DNA of 64,000 bases, from the NCBI RefSeq assembly GCF_027568515.1, contig NZ_JANKZF010000007.1, forward strand, positions 1-64,000, written 5' to 3'. Source of the stretch: Arthrobacter sp. HY1533 (lineage in GTDB: Bacteria > Actinomycetota > Actinomycetes > Actinomycetales > Micrococcaceae). This document shows, in pieces, positions 52,083 through 61,807 of this stretch. Positions within the stretch are counted from its first letter, which is position 1. Each line of letters opens with the position of its first letter. The translations under genes were made by a program, and so were the position numbers. Under the pieces are notes generated by a model, which saw nothing but the letters and a program-made list of their open reading frames with translations, was not told the DNA's origin and ran no database searches.

Positions 52083-53132
52083 TCAGATGTCGGACCGTTC
52101 GCGCAAGATATCGCGGACGGCTCGTTCCGGCCAGCCGCGGCGCCCGAGTTCGAGCCCTGCCTGGAAGCGGCCACTCACCTCAAGCGTGGACAGCAGGGCT
52201 GCGATGCGACGGCGGACAGTGGGCACCGACAGGCCAAGGTTACGGGCGATCGCCTCGTCCTTGAGCCCTGCCGTGAGCAGGCTGACGAGCGCATCGGCAC
52301 CAGCGCCATCCTCCAGCGCAGACGCACCCAAGGCAAACGGCGCCCCGCGCTGCCAGTACAGGTCGAAAAGCGCGATGAGCGCATCGAGTAGACCGCTGCG
52401 GTGGACCACGAGGGCAGCCTCGTCGGCGGGTCCGGACTTGGACTCGGTGGGCACGAGGGCCATCGAGCGGTCCACGATGATGAGCTTCATGGGCAGGTCA
52501 GGGACCAGCCGAGCCTCCTCCCCGAACGACCGGGTCATGAGTCGGACGTGCTCGAAGAGCCCGCGCATTTCAAGGATGGACTCGTCATAGATCGCACGGA
52601 CCTGAACCCCCGGTGCATAGGGAGGCTTGGCCAGTGAAGCCGCCTCGCCGGGATCCAGCTCGGCGAAGGGGGGCCGGACGAAAACATCGAGGCTGACGCG
52701 GGCTGCCCTCTGAAACTGGACCGAACGCTCTACGACGGCAGCGCGGCTCGTGAGTACCTCGACGATCTCGGTGACCTCGAGCTGGTCAGTGGCGTGACGG
52801 ACGAGCGCCTCGAGCTGGGGGATCTCCAAGCGGGCCCGGGTAACACGCTCCTGCGCGGTCGCGGCGAGGGCCTCGACAACGGCAGCCGGGGGCGCCGCCT
52901 GGAATCGCAGGGCGCGGCCACCGCGGCGGCTGATCATTCCCTTGTGTTCCAACGACGCCAGGACGCTACGCAGACGCGTGGGTGCCAGGCTCGACTGTTC
53001 GCTCAACACGGTGGTGGAGCCCCCGGGGTGGCTAAGGATGAGTCGATAGACCGCTTCCTCGTCGGCGGTGACACCAAGGCCGGACAACACCTGTCCTTCT
53101 GCCACAGACACCACCTGATCACTTCTGCTCAA
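52083..53132 (-). CDS. TrmB-like/LuxR-type helix-turn-helix regulator
   Basis: A 349-aa regulator. The N-terminal winged helix (about residues 15-80: DEEAVYRLILSHPGGSTTVL, LRSVLASLEHKGMISRRGG) is TrmB-like, followed by a helical linker and a sensor domain (about 110-270). A C-terminal LuxR-type helix-turn-helix reads LKDEAIARNLGLSVPTVRRR. Proteins with both ends DNA-binding are common regulators of secreted hydrolases in actinobacteria. It is divergent from the large S8 protease gene, 141 bp away, and probably controls it. Confidence 0.85.
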   Translation of the reverse strand: MSRSDQVVSVAEGQVLSGLGVTADEEAVYRLILSHPGGSTTVLSEQSSLAPTRLRSVLASLEHKGMISRRGGRALRFQAAPPAAVVEALAATAQERVTRARLEIPQLEALVRHATDQLEVTEIVEVLTSRAAVVERSVQFQRAARVSLDVFVRPPFAELDPGEAASLAKPPYAPGVQVRAIYDESILEMRGLFEHVRLMTRSFGEEARLVPDLPMKLIIVDRSMALVPTESKSGPADEAALVVHRSGLLDALIALFDLYWQRGAPFALGASALEDGAGADALVSLLTAGLKDEAIARNLGLSVPTVRRRIAALLSTLEVSGRFQAGLELGRRGWPERAVRDILRERSDI

Positions 53133-53273
53133 TGATACCCATCCACCAGCTCAATTCATTGTTTCTGCTCGAACCCAATGCGAGAGTACTACTGGCCACG
53201 ATTGGTGGTCACGCCGCTGAGAATGCGATTGCGGCACAAAGAACACGCGGCTCAATGAAGAGGAACCCACCCC

Positions 53274-56200
53274 ATGCACATACCCACAGCTTCCGCGAGG
53301 AGCATGGTTCGCGGATCGCGATGGTCGCGAACCGGCCTGATCGCCGGCGCCACGCTCCTGCTGGCCTCGGTGGCGGCGGCGCCAGCACTGGCAGTACCAG
53401 GCAACGCAGGCGCCAGCGTTGCACCGTTCACCTCCGTGAGCGAGAACCCTTCCGCAGGAGGCCCCGTCATCGTCGACGGGACCGGCCTCAAGGAACAGAC
53501 GTTCAAGGACGGACCCCACCTGGTCGTCCTCCGGGATGCCCCGTCGGCGGCATACAAGGGTGGCAAGAGCGGGCTCCCCGCCACCGCAGCCACGCCGGGC
53601 AAGCACCTCAACCCGCAGGCCGCCGAGGTGGCCAAATACGAGAAGCACGTCAAGGACGAGCAGGTCAAGGTGGCCAAGGGCAAGGGCGTCAAGGCCACCC
53701 GCCAGCACGGTCGCGTCATCAACTCTTTCGAGGCAGACCTCACCGCCGCGCAGGCCAAGGCTCTGGCCAGCGACCCGGCCGTGTTCGCCGTAGTGGAGGA
53801 CACCCTGCTCAAGCCCGACTACGCCTCAGTCGACTTCCTGGGCCTGCCGGGCAAAAAGGGCACCTGGGCATCGACATACAAGGGCGAGGGTAATGCCGGC
53901 AAGGGCGTCGTCGTCGGCGTCATCGACAGCGGAATCAACCTTGCCACCCCGTTCTTGGCAGGCAAGCCGGTTCAACCGCTCGCGCCGGGCAAGAAGCCGT
54001 CCGTGGGTGAGCCCTACCGGATGCAGAACGGCCGCATCGCCATGCTTAAGGCAAACGGTGAGACCTTCATCGGCGACTGCGAATCGGGCCCCGATTTCCC
54101 CGCCAGCTCGTGCAACACCAAGGTCATCACGGCCCGCGCCTTCACCGACGGTTACGTCCAGTACGTTCCCGCGGACCAGCGCGATCCGGCCGAGCGCCTG
54201 AGCCCGCTCGGCGTCTTTTCGCACGGAACGCACACCGCCACGACGGCGGCCGGCAACGCGAACGTGGACCAGAAGATTGGTGACCGCTCGTTCGGGATCG
54301 GATCTGGCGTCGCACCGCAGGCGGCCCTCGCGACGTACAAGATCTGCTGGGCAAACAAGGTCCCAGGGTCGGGTGGCTGCTACACCTCGGACGCTGTGTC
54401 CGCGATCGAACAGGCCGTGACCGACAACGTCGACGTCATCAACTACTCGATCTCCGGCAACAGCGACTCAATCGTCGACCCGGTCGCCGTAGCCTTCAAG
54501 GGCGCCGCAGAGGCAGGTGTGTTCATCACGAACTCGGGCGGCAACTCCGGGCCTCGCGCCGGGACGGTCAACCACTCTTCCCCATGGGTGACCACGGTGG
54601 CGGCATCGACGTTCTCAAACGAGCTCACGGGCACTGTCGAATTCGCAGACGGCACGAAGTTCCGTGGCGCCTCCTACACGAGCACAGGGGTCGGCCCCGT
54701 CGACATCGTCGCCTCCAAGGAGGTCGGGGCTGTGGGGTGGCCCGCGCCCCTCACCGCTCTCTGCTACCCCAACGCGCTCGACCCGGCCAAGGTGGCCGGC
54801 AAAATCGTGCTCTGTGAGCGGGGCCAGAACACCCGCACCGACAAGTCCGCGGCCGTCAAGGCTGCCGGTGGCGTGGGCATGATCCTGTTCAACAAGGGTG
54901 TGGAGTCCGAGGACGCCGACAACCACAGCGTTCCCACCGTGCACCTCTCGGACGCGGCCGTGCTCGCGAAGATTACGACCACCGACCAGAAGGCCAGCAT
55001 TGTTCCCGGTGACACCACGGGCCTGCCTGCGGTCGCGCTTCCGCAGATCGCTCCGTTCTCATCGCGCGGCGCGTCCACCGCAGTTGGTGGGGAGCTGCTC
55101 AAGCCCGACATCACCGCGCCGGGCGTCAACGTCCTCGCTGGCGTCTCTCCGCTTGACCCTTCATACGGTGGCGGCAACATGGGCCTCATGTCGGGCACGT
55201 CGATGTCCTCACCGCAGGTCGCTGGTCTGGGCGCACTGCTCTCCGCAGCCCACCCGGACTGGAGCCCGATGCAGATCAAGTCGGCGATGATGACGACCGC
55301 CGGTGCCGTCAAGAACGCCGACGGCTCCACGAACGTAGACAACTTCGCGGTAGGTGCGGGCGAGGTCGACGCCGTCGACATGTCCAACCCTGGCCTGACG
55401 TATGAGTCCGACTCCGAGCAGTGGGACGCAGTCATGAAGGGGACCATCCCCGGCCGCGACGTCAACCTCCCCTCGGTGGCCATCCGCGATGTGCTGCAGA
55501 GCCCGACCGTCACTCGTCGCGTCACGGCGCTGACGGCAGGCAAGTGGACCTTCTCGGCGAACGTCCCCGGCTACACAGTCCAGGCCAACCCGGCCCAGCT
55601 CACCCTCAAGAGCGGCCAGTCCGCGGACTTCACCTTGACGTTCACCCGGACCACCGCTCCGGTTCAGAAGTGGGGCCACGGATCCTTCACGTGGACTCAT
55701 GCCAAGGGTGCGACGGTCACGTCCCCGGTGACGCTTTCCTCCGAGAACATGCTGGCTCCGCAGATGGCCACGGGCACGGGCGCCAGTGGCTCGATTGACC
55801 TCGAGATCCTCGGCGGCATGGACTTCACCATCAAGCCGACGGTGGCGGGCCTGGTGCAGAGCACCAGGTGGCCCTCACCCGACGAGTGGGGTGTTCCCGG
55901 TGTGGCGACCTTCGAGAAGACGCCCGGGGCTTACCAGATGTTCACCAACGACGAGCACAACTTCGCGTCGTTTGTGAACCTGATCCCGCCGAACAACCCC
56001 GATTTCACAGCCCCGGAGATGGTCAGCTTCATCACCGACTCCACCGACCCGACAGCCGACTATGACCTTCGGGTCGTCACGTCAGCCATCACCATGGCGA
56101 GCTCCCGTACCAAGGGAACCAGCCACGAAGAGGTTGTGCTTCTCGGCTTCCCGTGCTGCTCCTTCTCCCCGGGAGTCACCCTGGACTCCAACGGCACCGG

Positions 56201-56405
56201 CGGCAAGTCCCCCGGGTCGCTGCAGGCGTACGTCGCCACGGCGGACGAGCACAACCTCACCGCACCGACCTCTGTCGAGCTGAACGAGGGACAGAAGACC
56301 AAGGTCACGCTGAGCTGGGAAGGGCTGGCGCCGGGTGAGTGGCGCGGCTCCATCAAGTGGGCAGACGGCAAGCGGACCTTCGTGTCCGTGAACGTCCCGG
56401 AGTAA
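53274..56405 (+). CDS. Secreted S8 (subtilisin-like) serine protease with PA domain
   Basis: A 1043-aa exported protease. Residues 1-40 form the signal peptide, about 75-182 an I9-type inhibitor propeptide. The peptidase has catalytic Asp218 (GVIDSGIN), His317 (SHGTHTAT) and Ser643 (MSGTSMSSPQ), with a PA domain inserted at about 455-575. A fibronectin-like C-terminal part (about 700-1043) follows, without a sortase signal or membrane anchor, so it is likely released. Architecture matches plant-cucumisin-like bacterial S8 proteases. GAAGAGG precedes ATG 53274. Expression is probably under the divergent TrmB-like regulator. Confidence 0.92.
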   Translation: MHIPTASARSMVRGSRWSRTGLIAGATLLLASVAAAPALAVPGNAGASVAPFTSVSENPSAGGPVIVDGTGLKEQTFKDGPHLVVLRDAPSAAYKGGKSGLPATAATPGKHLNPQAAEVAKYEKHVKDEQVKVAKGKGVKATRQHGRVINSFEADLTAAQAKALASDPAVFAVVEDTLLKPDYASVDFLGLPGKKGTWASTYKGEGNAGKGVVVGVIDSGINLATPFLAGKPVQPLAPGKKPSVGEPYRMQNGRIAMLKANGETFIGDCESGPDFPASSCNTKVITARAFTDGYVQYVPADQRDPAERLSPLGVFSHGTHTATTAAGNANVDQKIGDRSFGIGSGVAPQAALATYKICWANKVPGSGGCYTSDAVSAIEQAVTDNVDVINYSISGNSDSIVDPVAVAFKGAAEAGVFITNSGGNSGPRAGTVNHSSPWVTTVAASTFSNELTGTVEFADGTKFRGASYTSTGVGPVDIVASKEVGAVGWPAPLTALCYPNALDPAKVAGKIVLCERGQNTRTDKSAAVKAAGGVGMILFNKGVESEDADNHSVPTVHLSDAAVLAKITTTDQKASIVPGDTTGLPAVALPQIAPFSSRGASTAVGGELLKPDITAPGVNVLAGVSPLDPSYGGGNMGLMSGTSMSSPQVAGLGALLSAAHPDWSPMQIKSAMMTTAGAVKNADGSTNVDNFAVGAGEVDAVDMSNPGLTYESDSEQWDAVMKGTIPGRDVNLPSVAIRDVLQSPTVTRRVTALTAGKWTFSANVPGYTVQANPAQLTLKSGQSADFTLTFTRTTAPVQKWGHGSFTWTHAKGATVTSPVTLSSENMLAPQMATGTGASGSIDLEILGGMDFTIKPTVAGLVQSTRWPSPDEWGVPGVATFEKTPGAYQMFTNDEHNFASFVNLIPPNNPDFTAPEMVSFITDSTDPTADYDLRVVTSAITMASSRTKGTSHEEVVLLGFPCCSFSPGVTLDSNGTGGKSPGSLQAYVATADEHNLTAPTSVELNEGQKTKVTLSWEGLAPGEWRGSIKWADGKRTFVSVNVPE

Positions 56406-56440
56406 CCCACTGAAGCATCACCCTTCCCTGTGAGAGGGAA

Positions 56441-56479
56441 CGACTGCACCGGACCGCACCCAACGGTCCGGTGCAGTCG
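56441..56479. terminator. Strong terminator hairpin after the protease gene
   Basis: A perfect 16-bp stem (56441-56456 with 56464-56479) with a 7-base loop lies 36 bp after the stop codon and before a convergent gene. Confidence 0.8.
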
Positions 56480-56587
56480 TCTGCGGGCTGGCGGCGCGGC
56501 CACTATACGTTCGCGGGTGCGTACCGACAGCGCAGGGCCTGACGAAAATTCCTGCACTACCTGGATTCCCAGCAGCAGATGAGGCGG

Positions 56588-56851
56588 TCAAACGGGGTTT
56601 GTTGCACCCGGCGCCTCGGCGGGCGCTGCACCGGGCGCCTCGGATTCCTCCGGCGCCCAGCGCAGCAGATCGCCGGGCTGGCAGGCCAGTGCCTGGCACA
56701 GGGCGTCCAGAGTGCTGAAGCGCACCGCCTTTGCCCTGCCGTTTTTCAGGATGGACAGGTTGGCTGGTGTAATGCCGACCAGTTCGGCGAGCGTGCCCAC
56801 CGCCATCTTGCGCCGGGCCAGCATGACATCGATGTCCACAATGATGGGCAT
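56588..56851 (-). CDS. Small XRE-family helix-turn-helix protein (YozG-like)
   Basis: An 87-aa regulator: IVDIDVMLARRKMAVGTLAE, LVGITPANLSILKNGRAKAV, LDALCQALACQPGDLLRW, the Cro/C1-type fold of YozG-like proteins. ATG 56851 overlaps the upstream membrane-protein stop (TGATG). Such XRE proteins are regularly paired with DUF2975 proteins, as here. A Glu/Pro/Ala-rich tail follows the DNA-binding domain. Confidence 0.88.
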   Translation of the reverse strand: MPIIVDIDVMLARRKMAVGTLAELVGITPANLSILKNGRAKAVRFSTLDALCQALACQPGDLLRWAPEESEAPGAAPAEAPGATNPV

Positions 56852-57348
56852 CAAACCACCTCGTCGAGTTCGGCCTGCAGCTTGGCGGCCTGAGCGTCGC
56901 GGTCCACGGCTTGCGCCAGCAGCATCCGCAACACCAGCACGATCAAGGCCACGCAGGCAATGAGCAGCCCTGCCCCGCCAATGAGCAGAACAACTCCGGG
57001 GGCCACGGCCTCGCCCGGCGCCAGCACCACGCCCATCGTGAACATGAGCAGTGCCGCTGCAGCGACGGCAGCAACGATGATGTCGACCCATCGGAACGCC
57101 GCCTGTGAGAATACAGTTCCGCGGCGCACCATGGACAGTAGTCGCCAGACGCAGACCAGCGTGAGCTGCACCGTGGCGATCCCGAGCACCACGATCACCA
57201 GCAACGGGACGCGGACGGCGGAAACTTCAGGTCCGGCCTCGCCGAGGTCGGTGGATAGCAGGGGCACCATGACCAGCTGCACGAACAATGAACCGGCCAG
57301 CACGAGCGCCAGGACGATGCGCAGTGCAAGGACTGTCAGTTTTCCCAC
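56851..57348 (-). CDS. DUF2975-family membrane protein
   Basis: A 165-aa protein with four transmembrane helices (about residues 7-28, 48-70, 86-108, 118-142) and the family loop RGTVFSQAAFRWVDIIV. Its function is unknown; members always travel with a small XRE regulator, and the pair is co-translated here. Confidence 0.87.
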   Translation of the reverse strand: MGKLTVLALRIVLALVLAGSLFVQLVMVPLLSTDLGEAGPEVSAVRVPLLVIVVLGIATVQLTLVCVWRLLSMVRRGTVFSQAAFRWVDIIVAAVAAAALLMFTMGVVLAPGEAVAPGVVLLIGGAGLLIACVALIVLVLRMLLAQAVDRDAQAAKLQAELDEVV

Positions 57349-57457
57349 TGCAACTCCTTCGATTGATTAACAATCATAATATATCGTTAAACGATGCATT
57401 CCGGAAAGACCTAACATCCCTCTGGACAAATTTATTTGTCGGTGGGACACTGGATCC

Positions 57458-58105
57458 ATGTTGGATGTTGCAGTCATTGAGGATGCCGGGGCAGCCGAGG
57501 CCACGCTTGACCCGATCCGGGCCCAGCTGTTGGCGCAGCTGCGTGATCCGGCATCGGCGGCCACGGTCGCGGCGCGAATGGGCCTGCCCCGGCAGAAGGT
57601 GAACTACCACCTGCGGATGCTCGAACACCACGGACTCGTGGTGCTCGTCGACGAGCGGCGCAGGGGAAATGTCACGGAGCGGGTCATGGGCGCCACGGCG
57701 CGTTCCTATGTGATCTCCCCGGCGGCCCTGCCCCAGGTGGCACCCGACCCCGCGCTGGAACCCAACCGGCTCTCGGCCCGCTGGATGCTGGCCCTCGCGG
57801 CCCGGCTGGTCCGGGACGTCGGAACGCTCATCACGGGTGCCGACAGGGCCAGGCAGCGGCTGGCCACCTTCGCCATGGACGGCGAGGTGACGTTCGCCAG
57901 CGCGGCGGACCGGGCCGCCTTCGTCGCCGAGCTTGCGGCAGGAACGGCGAAGCTCGTCGAAAAGTACCACGGCGATGCGGCGCCGGGCGGGCGCAAGCAC
58001 AGGCTCGTCGTCGCACTTCACCCCAGCGTCAAGGAAGCCCCTTTCCAGGGCCCCGCGCAAATCACAGAAACCGCCGGGTCGCCCGGCCCAAGCAGGGAGT
58101 CATGA
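57458..58105 (+). CDS. Winged helix-turn-helix (ArsR-like) regulator
   Basis: A 215-aa regulator. Residues 18-75 form an ArsR-like winged helix (ARMGLPRQKVNYHLRMLEHHGL, VVLVDERRRGNVTERV). The rest is a longer helical ligand or dimerisation domain than in metal-sensing ArsR proteins. Its stop overlaps the SRPBCC gene start (ATGA), a common arrangement where the regulator controls its AHSA1-like partner. Confidence 0.85.
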   Translation: MLDVAVIEDAGAAEATLDPIRAQLLAQLRDPASAATVAARMGLPRQKVNYHLRMLEHHGLVVLVDERRRGNVTERVMGATARSYVISPAALPQVAPDPALEPNRLSARWMLALAARLVRDVGTLITGADRARQRLATFAMDGEVTFASAADRAAFVAELAAGTAKLVEKYHGDAAPGGRKHRLVVALHPSVKEAPFQGPAQITETAGSPGPSRES

Positions 58106-58818
58106 TGGCCAAGGAATTCAAGATTGTCCACGAATCGGAAATTGAGGGCACGCCGCAGCAGGTCTTCGACGCCGCCACCCTGGGCATGTCGGGGTGGATG
58201 TGGCCCGTGGAGATCGAGCCGAAGCTCGGCGGGGCGGGCCCCTTCGGCAGCAGTGTCACGGTGTGGGAGCCGCCGCACCGCTACTCCAACCGCGTGGACG
58301 GTGAGGGCGGCTTCTTCAACGAGCTCGAGTTCGATATTTCCGAGCTCCCGGACGGCAAGTCGTGGCTGCGGTACGTCCACAGCGGCGTCTTGTTCGAGGA
58401 CTGGGACAACCAGTACGACGGCGCTGCCAAGCACACCGCCTTCTACCAGCACACCCTGGGCCAGTACGTGAAGCACTTCGCGGGCAGGCAGGCAGCCTTC
58501 GCAGACATCCAGGGACCAGCGGCCTCGTCGGCCCCGGACGCCTTTACGGCCGTCAAGTCCGCTCTGGGGATTCACGACGCCGGTGCCGGGGGACATGTAA
58601 GCGTCGCCATTGCGGGGCTCGGCACGGTGGAGGCAGAGGTGGACTACGTCGATGAGAACTTCGTGGGCCTGCGCACCGAGGATGCCATGTACCGCTTCTT
58701 CGGGCGCAACGCCTTCGGCGCCGTGGTGGGCATGACCGTCCACTTGTTTGCCGAGGGCGCCGACGCGGATGCCGCCGGGGCGGCCTGGGGCGCGTGGCTG
58801 AACGGGCTGTACAGCTAG
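58102..58818 (+). CDS. SRPBCC (AHSA1-like) domain protein
   Basis: A 238-aa protein with an N-terminal AHSA1/SRPBCC domain (residues 1-140: IVHESEIEGTPQQVFDAATL, HRYSNRVDGEGGFFNELEF) and a second, smaller C-terminal domain from about residue 150 (LGIHDAGAGGHVSVAIAGLG). It is coupled to the ArsR-like regulator. Either of two adjacent ATG codons, 58102 or 58105, may start it. Likely binds a hydrophobic ligand. Confidence 0.84.
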   Translation: MMAKEFKIVHESEIEGTPQQVFDAATLGMSGWMWPVEIEPKLGGAGPFGSSVTVWEPPHRYSNRVDGEGGFFNELEFDISELPDGKSWLRYVHSGVLFEDWDNQYDGAAKHTAFYQHTLGQYVKHFAGRQAAFADIQGPAASSAPDAFTAVKSALGIHDAGAGGHVSVAIAGLGTVEAEVDYVDENFVGLRTEDAMYRFFGRNAFGAVVGMTVHLFAEGADADAAGAAWGAWLNGLYS

Positions 58819-58840
58819 GGCTGACGGCGCCGCAGACGCA

Positions 58841-58904
58841 TGACCGCACCTTTCCCGCTCATACGTGGGCAGCTGACCGCGTATGAGGGCGAAAGGTGCG
58901 GTCA
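58841..58904. repeat. Long inverted repeat, 25-bp arms
   Basis: Left arm 58841-58865 and right arm 58880-58904 pair at 23 of 25 positions around a 14-base loop. The arms begin TGACCGCACCTTTC. It lies 23 bp after the SRPBCC stop, so it may end that transcript, but arm length and palindromic form suggest a repeat element. Confidence 0.7.
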
Positions 58905-59028
58905 AGCGCAGATGGTGCGGGCGTGCAGCCCCGCGGCGTGCTTGCATGCAGGCCCCTTGGGTGTGACAGTGGTCTTGGACGGCCCCCACAGGGGCCGTGT
59001 TGGTTGATAAAGCAAAGGGGCTTTGATC

Positions 59029-60549
59029 ATGACAGCACAGACACCCGCCACCACAGTGCCGGCGTGGACCGTGGAAGACCATCCCATGTGGATCGGCGGA
59101 CAGCAGGTTCCTTCACTGGGCGGGCAGTGGCACGACGTCCACAATCCGGCAAGGCGCGAATCCGTAATCGGCCGCGTGCCGGCCGGCACCGTGGAGGATG
59201 TGGAGAAGGCCGTGGCCGCCGCACGGGCCGCCTTCCCGGCCTGGCGGTCGCAACATTTCACGGCCCGGACGCAAGCCCTGCTGGCCATCGCCGACGAACT
59301 TGAACAGCGCATCGAGGAGTTTGCCCACCTCACCGCCCTGGACACCGGCAACGCCATCCGCACCCAGGCCCGGCCCGAGGCCACAACACTTGTGGCCATG
59401 TTCCGCTACTTCGCCGGGATCGCCGGGGAGGTCAAGGGGACCACGCTCCCTGCCGGCGACGGGCAGCTGCAATACACCCGGCTGGAGCCGCTGGGCGTGG
59501 TGGCCGCCATCCTCCCGTGGAACTCCCCGCTCATGATTGCCGCCTTCAAGGTTCCAGCCGCGCTCGCCGCCGGGAACACCGTGATCCTCAAGGCCGCCGA
59601 GGACGCCCCGCTGACAGTGCTCCGCCTGGCCGAGGTGTGCAACAACCACCTGCCCGCCGGGGTGGTCAACGCGCTGACCGGCAGCGGCTCCGTCATCGGC
59701 GAGGCTCTCGCACTCCACCCGGGCGTGGACAAGGTCTCCTTCACCGGTTCCACGGCGGTTGGCCGCCGGGTCGGCGGTCAGGCGGGGGAGCGGCTGGCCC
59801 ACCAGTCCCTGGAGCTGGGCGGCAAGAACCCCTCCATCGTGTTCCCCGACGCGCTCTCCGGCGGAGGGGACGACGACGAGCTGTACACGGGCCTGTTCCT
59901 CGCCTCCCGCTTCACCCGGCAGGGGCAGAGCTGCACGGCCGGTTCAAGGCTGTACGTGCACGCCGACATTTTCGACGAGGTGGTGGGCACGCTGTCCGCC
60001 AAGCTCGGAGCATTGACGGTGGGTGACCCCCTCGAGGAAGCCAGCGACATGGGTGCCATCATCAACGCCAAGCAGCACACAGCCATCAGCGGCTTCCTTG
60101 CTGAGGGCCGCTCAACGCCCGGCATGAAGGCCGTCATTGGCGGCAGCGATCCGCAGGAGGGCCCGCTCACCGAGGGCTACTACCACCTGCCCACGCTGTT
60201 CACCGGAGCCCGCAACGACTTCCGCATAGCCCGGGAAGAAATCTTCGGCCCCGTCCTGGTGGCCATTCCGTGGCGCAGCACCGACGAGGTGGTGGCCATG
60301 GCCAACGACACCAACTACGGCCTGGCCGCCTACGTCTGGAGCCACAACCTCGACGACGCCCTCACCACGGCCCACCGCCTCGAGGCCGGCTGGGTGCAGG
60401 TCAACCAGGGTGGCGGGCAGGTGCCGGGACAGTCCTACGGCGGCTACAAGCAAAGCGGGATTGGCCGGGAGGTCTCCCTGGAGGGCATGCTGGCCGGGTT
60501 CACCCAGACCAAGCAGGTCAACGTGAAGCTGCGGGGGTACGGTGCCTGA
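59029..60549 (+). CDS. Aldehyde dehydrogenase
   Basis: A 506-aa NAD(P)-dependent aldehyde dehydrogenase. Catalytic Cys is in RQGQSCTAGSRLY (near residue 302) and Glu in LELGGKNPS (near 265); the cofactor loop is FTGSTAVGRR. ATG 59029 lies 8 bases after AAAGGGG. The CoA-transferase gene starts within its last codons, so the acid it forms is probably passed to CoA activation. No leader or tag for a microcompartment is seen. Confidence 0.92.
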   Translation: MTAQTPATTVPAWTVEDHPMWIGGQQVPSLGGQWHDVHNPARRESVIGRVPAGTVEDVEKAVAAARAAFPAWRSQHFTARTQALLAIADELEQRIEEFAHLTALDTGNAIRTQARPEATTLVAMFRYFAGIAGEVKGTTLPAGDGQLQYTRLEPLGVVAAILPWNSPLMIAAFKVPAALAAGNTVILKAAEDAPLTVLRLAEVCNNHLPAGVVNALTGSGSVIGEALALHPGVDKVSFTGSTAVGRRVGGQAGERLAHQSLELGGKNPSIVFPDALSGGGDDDELYTGLFLASRFTRQGQSCTAGSRLYVHADIFDEVVGTLSAKLGALTVGDPLEEASDMGAIINAKQHTAISGFLAEGRSTPGMKAVIGGSDPQEGPLTEGYYHLPTLFTGARNDFRIAREEIFGPVLVAIPWRSTDEVVAMANDTNYGLAAYVWSHNLDDALTTAHRLEAGWVQVNQGGGQVPGQSYGGYKQSGIGREVSLEGMLAGFTQTKQVNVKLRGYGA

Positions 60550-61807
60550 GCGCGCCGCCACGGCGCCTGGGCCGGCGGGCCTGCCGCTGGCCGGCATCAA
60601 GGTCATGGACCTCTCCCGCGCGCTCGCAGGCCCCTATGCGGCCGCGCTGCTCTCCGACATGGGCGCCACCGTGACCAAGGTGGAGAGCATCAAGGGCGGG
60701 GATTCCTCCCGCAGTTGGGCCCCGTTCGACGGCGAACACTCCCTGTACTTCGACTCCGCCAACCGCGGCAAGAGTTCGGTGGCCGTGGACTTCTACTCCC
60801 CGGCAGGAAAGCAGATCCTGTGGGACCTGGTCCTGGCCAGCGACGTGCTCATTGAAAACTTCCGCCCCGGCGTGCTGGCCTCCACGGGCCTTGACCCGGA
60901 GCTGCTGAAGAAGGCCAACCCGGGGCTCATCATCGCGTCCGTGACTGGCTTCGGCCCCACCGGCCCGCTGAGCCAGGCCGCCGGCCTGGACCAGGTGGCG
61001 CAGGGCATGAGCGGGCTCATGTCCGTGACCGGGGCCGACGTGGACCACATGTACCGGGTGGGCGTGCCCATCGTGGACCTGGTCACGGGCATCTGCACAG
61101 CCTTCGGCATCGCGGCTTCCCTGGTCGGGCGCAGGGCGGGCGGGGCCGGAAGTCCCGTGGCGGCGTCGTTGCTGGAAACAGGGCTCTCGCTCTCCGCCTT
61201 TCAGGGACAGCAGTTCCTCAGCACGGGGGAGGTGCCCATCCCGCGTGGCAACAACCACCCTGTACTGTCCCCCTACGGGGTGTTCAAGAGCGCCGACATC
61301 CCGCTCATCATCGCCGTGGGCAGCGAGAAACAGTGGGCCCAGTTGTGCGGTCTGCTCGGCGCCCCCGAGCTTGCGGGGCACCCCGACTATGCCACGAGCC
61401 GGCTCCGGACGGTGCACCGCGAGGAACTCCGCGAGCTCATTGACGGCTTGCTGGCTCGCCAGACCGCTGCGGAATGGCTGGCCGAGCTGCGCGGCGCCGG
61501 CATACCCGCCGGGCCCATCTACAACTACGAGCAGGCCTTCGCCGACCCCCAGGTCCAGCACCTGGGCATGGTGCAGGAGGTGCTGCGCAGCGACGGGTCC
61601 AGGCTTCCCCTGCTCCGCGGCCCCGTCTCCATCAACGGCCAGGCCCCAGCGGTGGCGAAGCCGCCGCCGGCCCTGGGCCAGGACACGCTGGCCGTCCTGG
61701 AGGGGCTGGGGCTGTCTGCGGAGCAGATTGCCGGACTCGTGGCCGCGGGTGTGGTGTACGACGGCGCCGCCACCGGCGCGCCCAGCGATGGGACCGAAAG
61801 TGGCTGA
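60542..61807 (+). CDS. CaiB/BaiF (class III) CoA-transferase
   Basis: A 421-aa class III CoA-transferase that moves CoA between carboxylic acids. Family parts are LAGIKVMDLSRALAGPYAAA (N-terminus), DSANRGKSSVAVDFYSPAG, GVPIVDLVTGICTAF with the likely catalytic Asp, and GNNHPVLSPYGVFK. GTG 60542 overlaps the aldehyde dehydrogenase stop by 8 bases. It is followed by an enoyl-CoA hydratase-like gene, giving an aldehyde to acid to acyl-CoA route. Confidence 0.9.
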   Translation: MPERAATAPGPAGLPLAGIKVMDLSRALAGPYAAALLSDMGATVTKVESIKGGDSSRSWAPFDGEHSLYFDSANRGKSSVAVDFYSPAGKQILWDLVLASDVLIENFRPGVLASTGLDPELLKKANPGLIIASVTGFGPTGPLSQAAGLDQVAQGMSGLMSVTGADVDHMYRVGVPIVDLVTGICTAFGIAASLVGRRAGGAGSPVAASLLETGLSLSAFQGQQFLSTGEVPIPRGNNHPVLSPYGVFKSADIPLIIAVGSEKQWAQLCGLLGAPELAGHPDYATSRLRTVHREELRELIDGLLARQTAAEWLAELRGAGIPAGPIYNYEQAFADPQVQHLGMVQEVLRSDGSRLPLLRGPVSINGQAPAVAKPPPALGQDTLAVLEGLGLSAEQIAGLVAAGVVYDGAATGAPSDGTESG

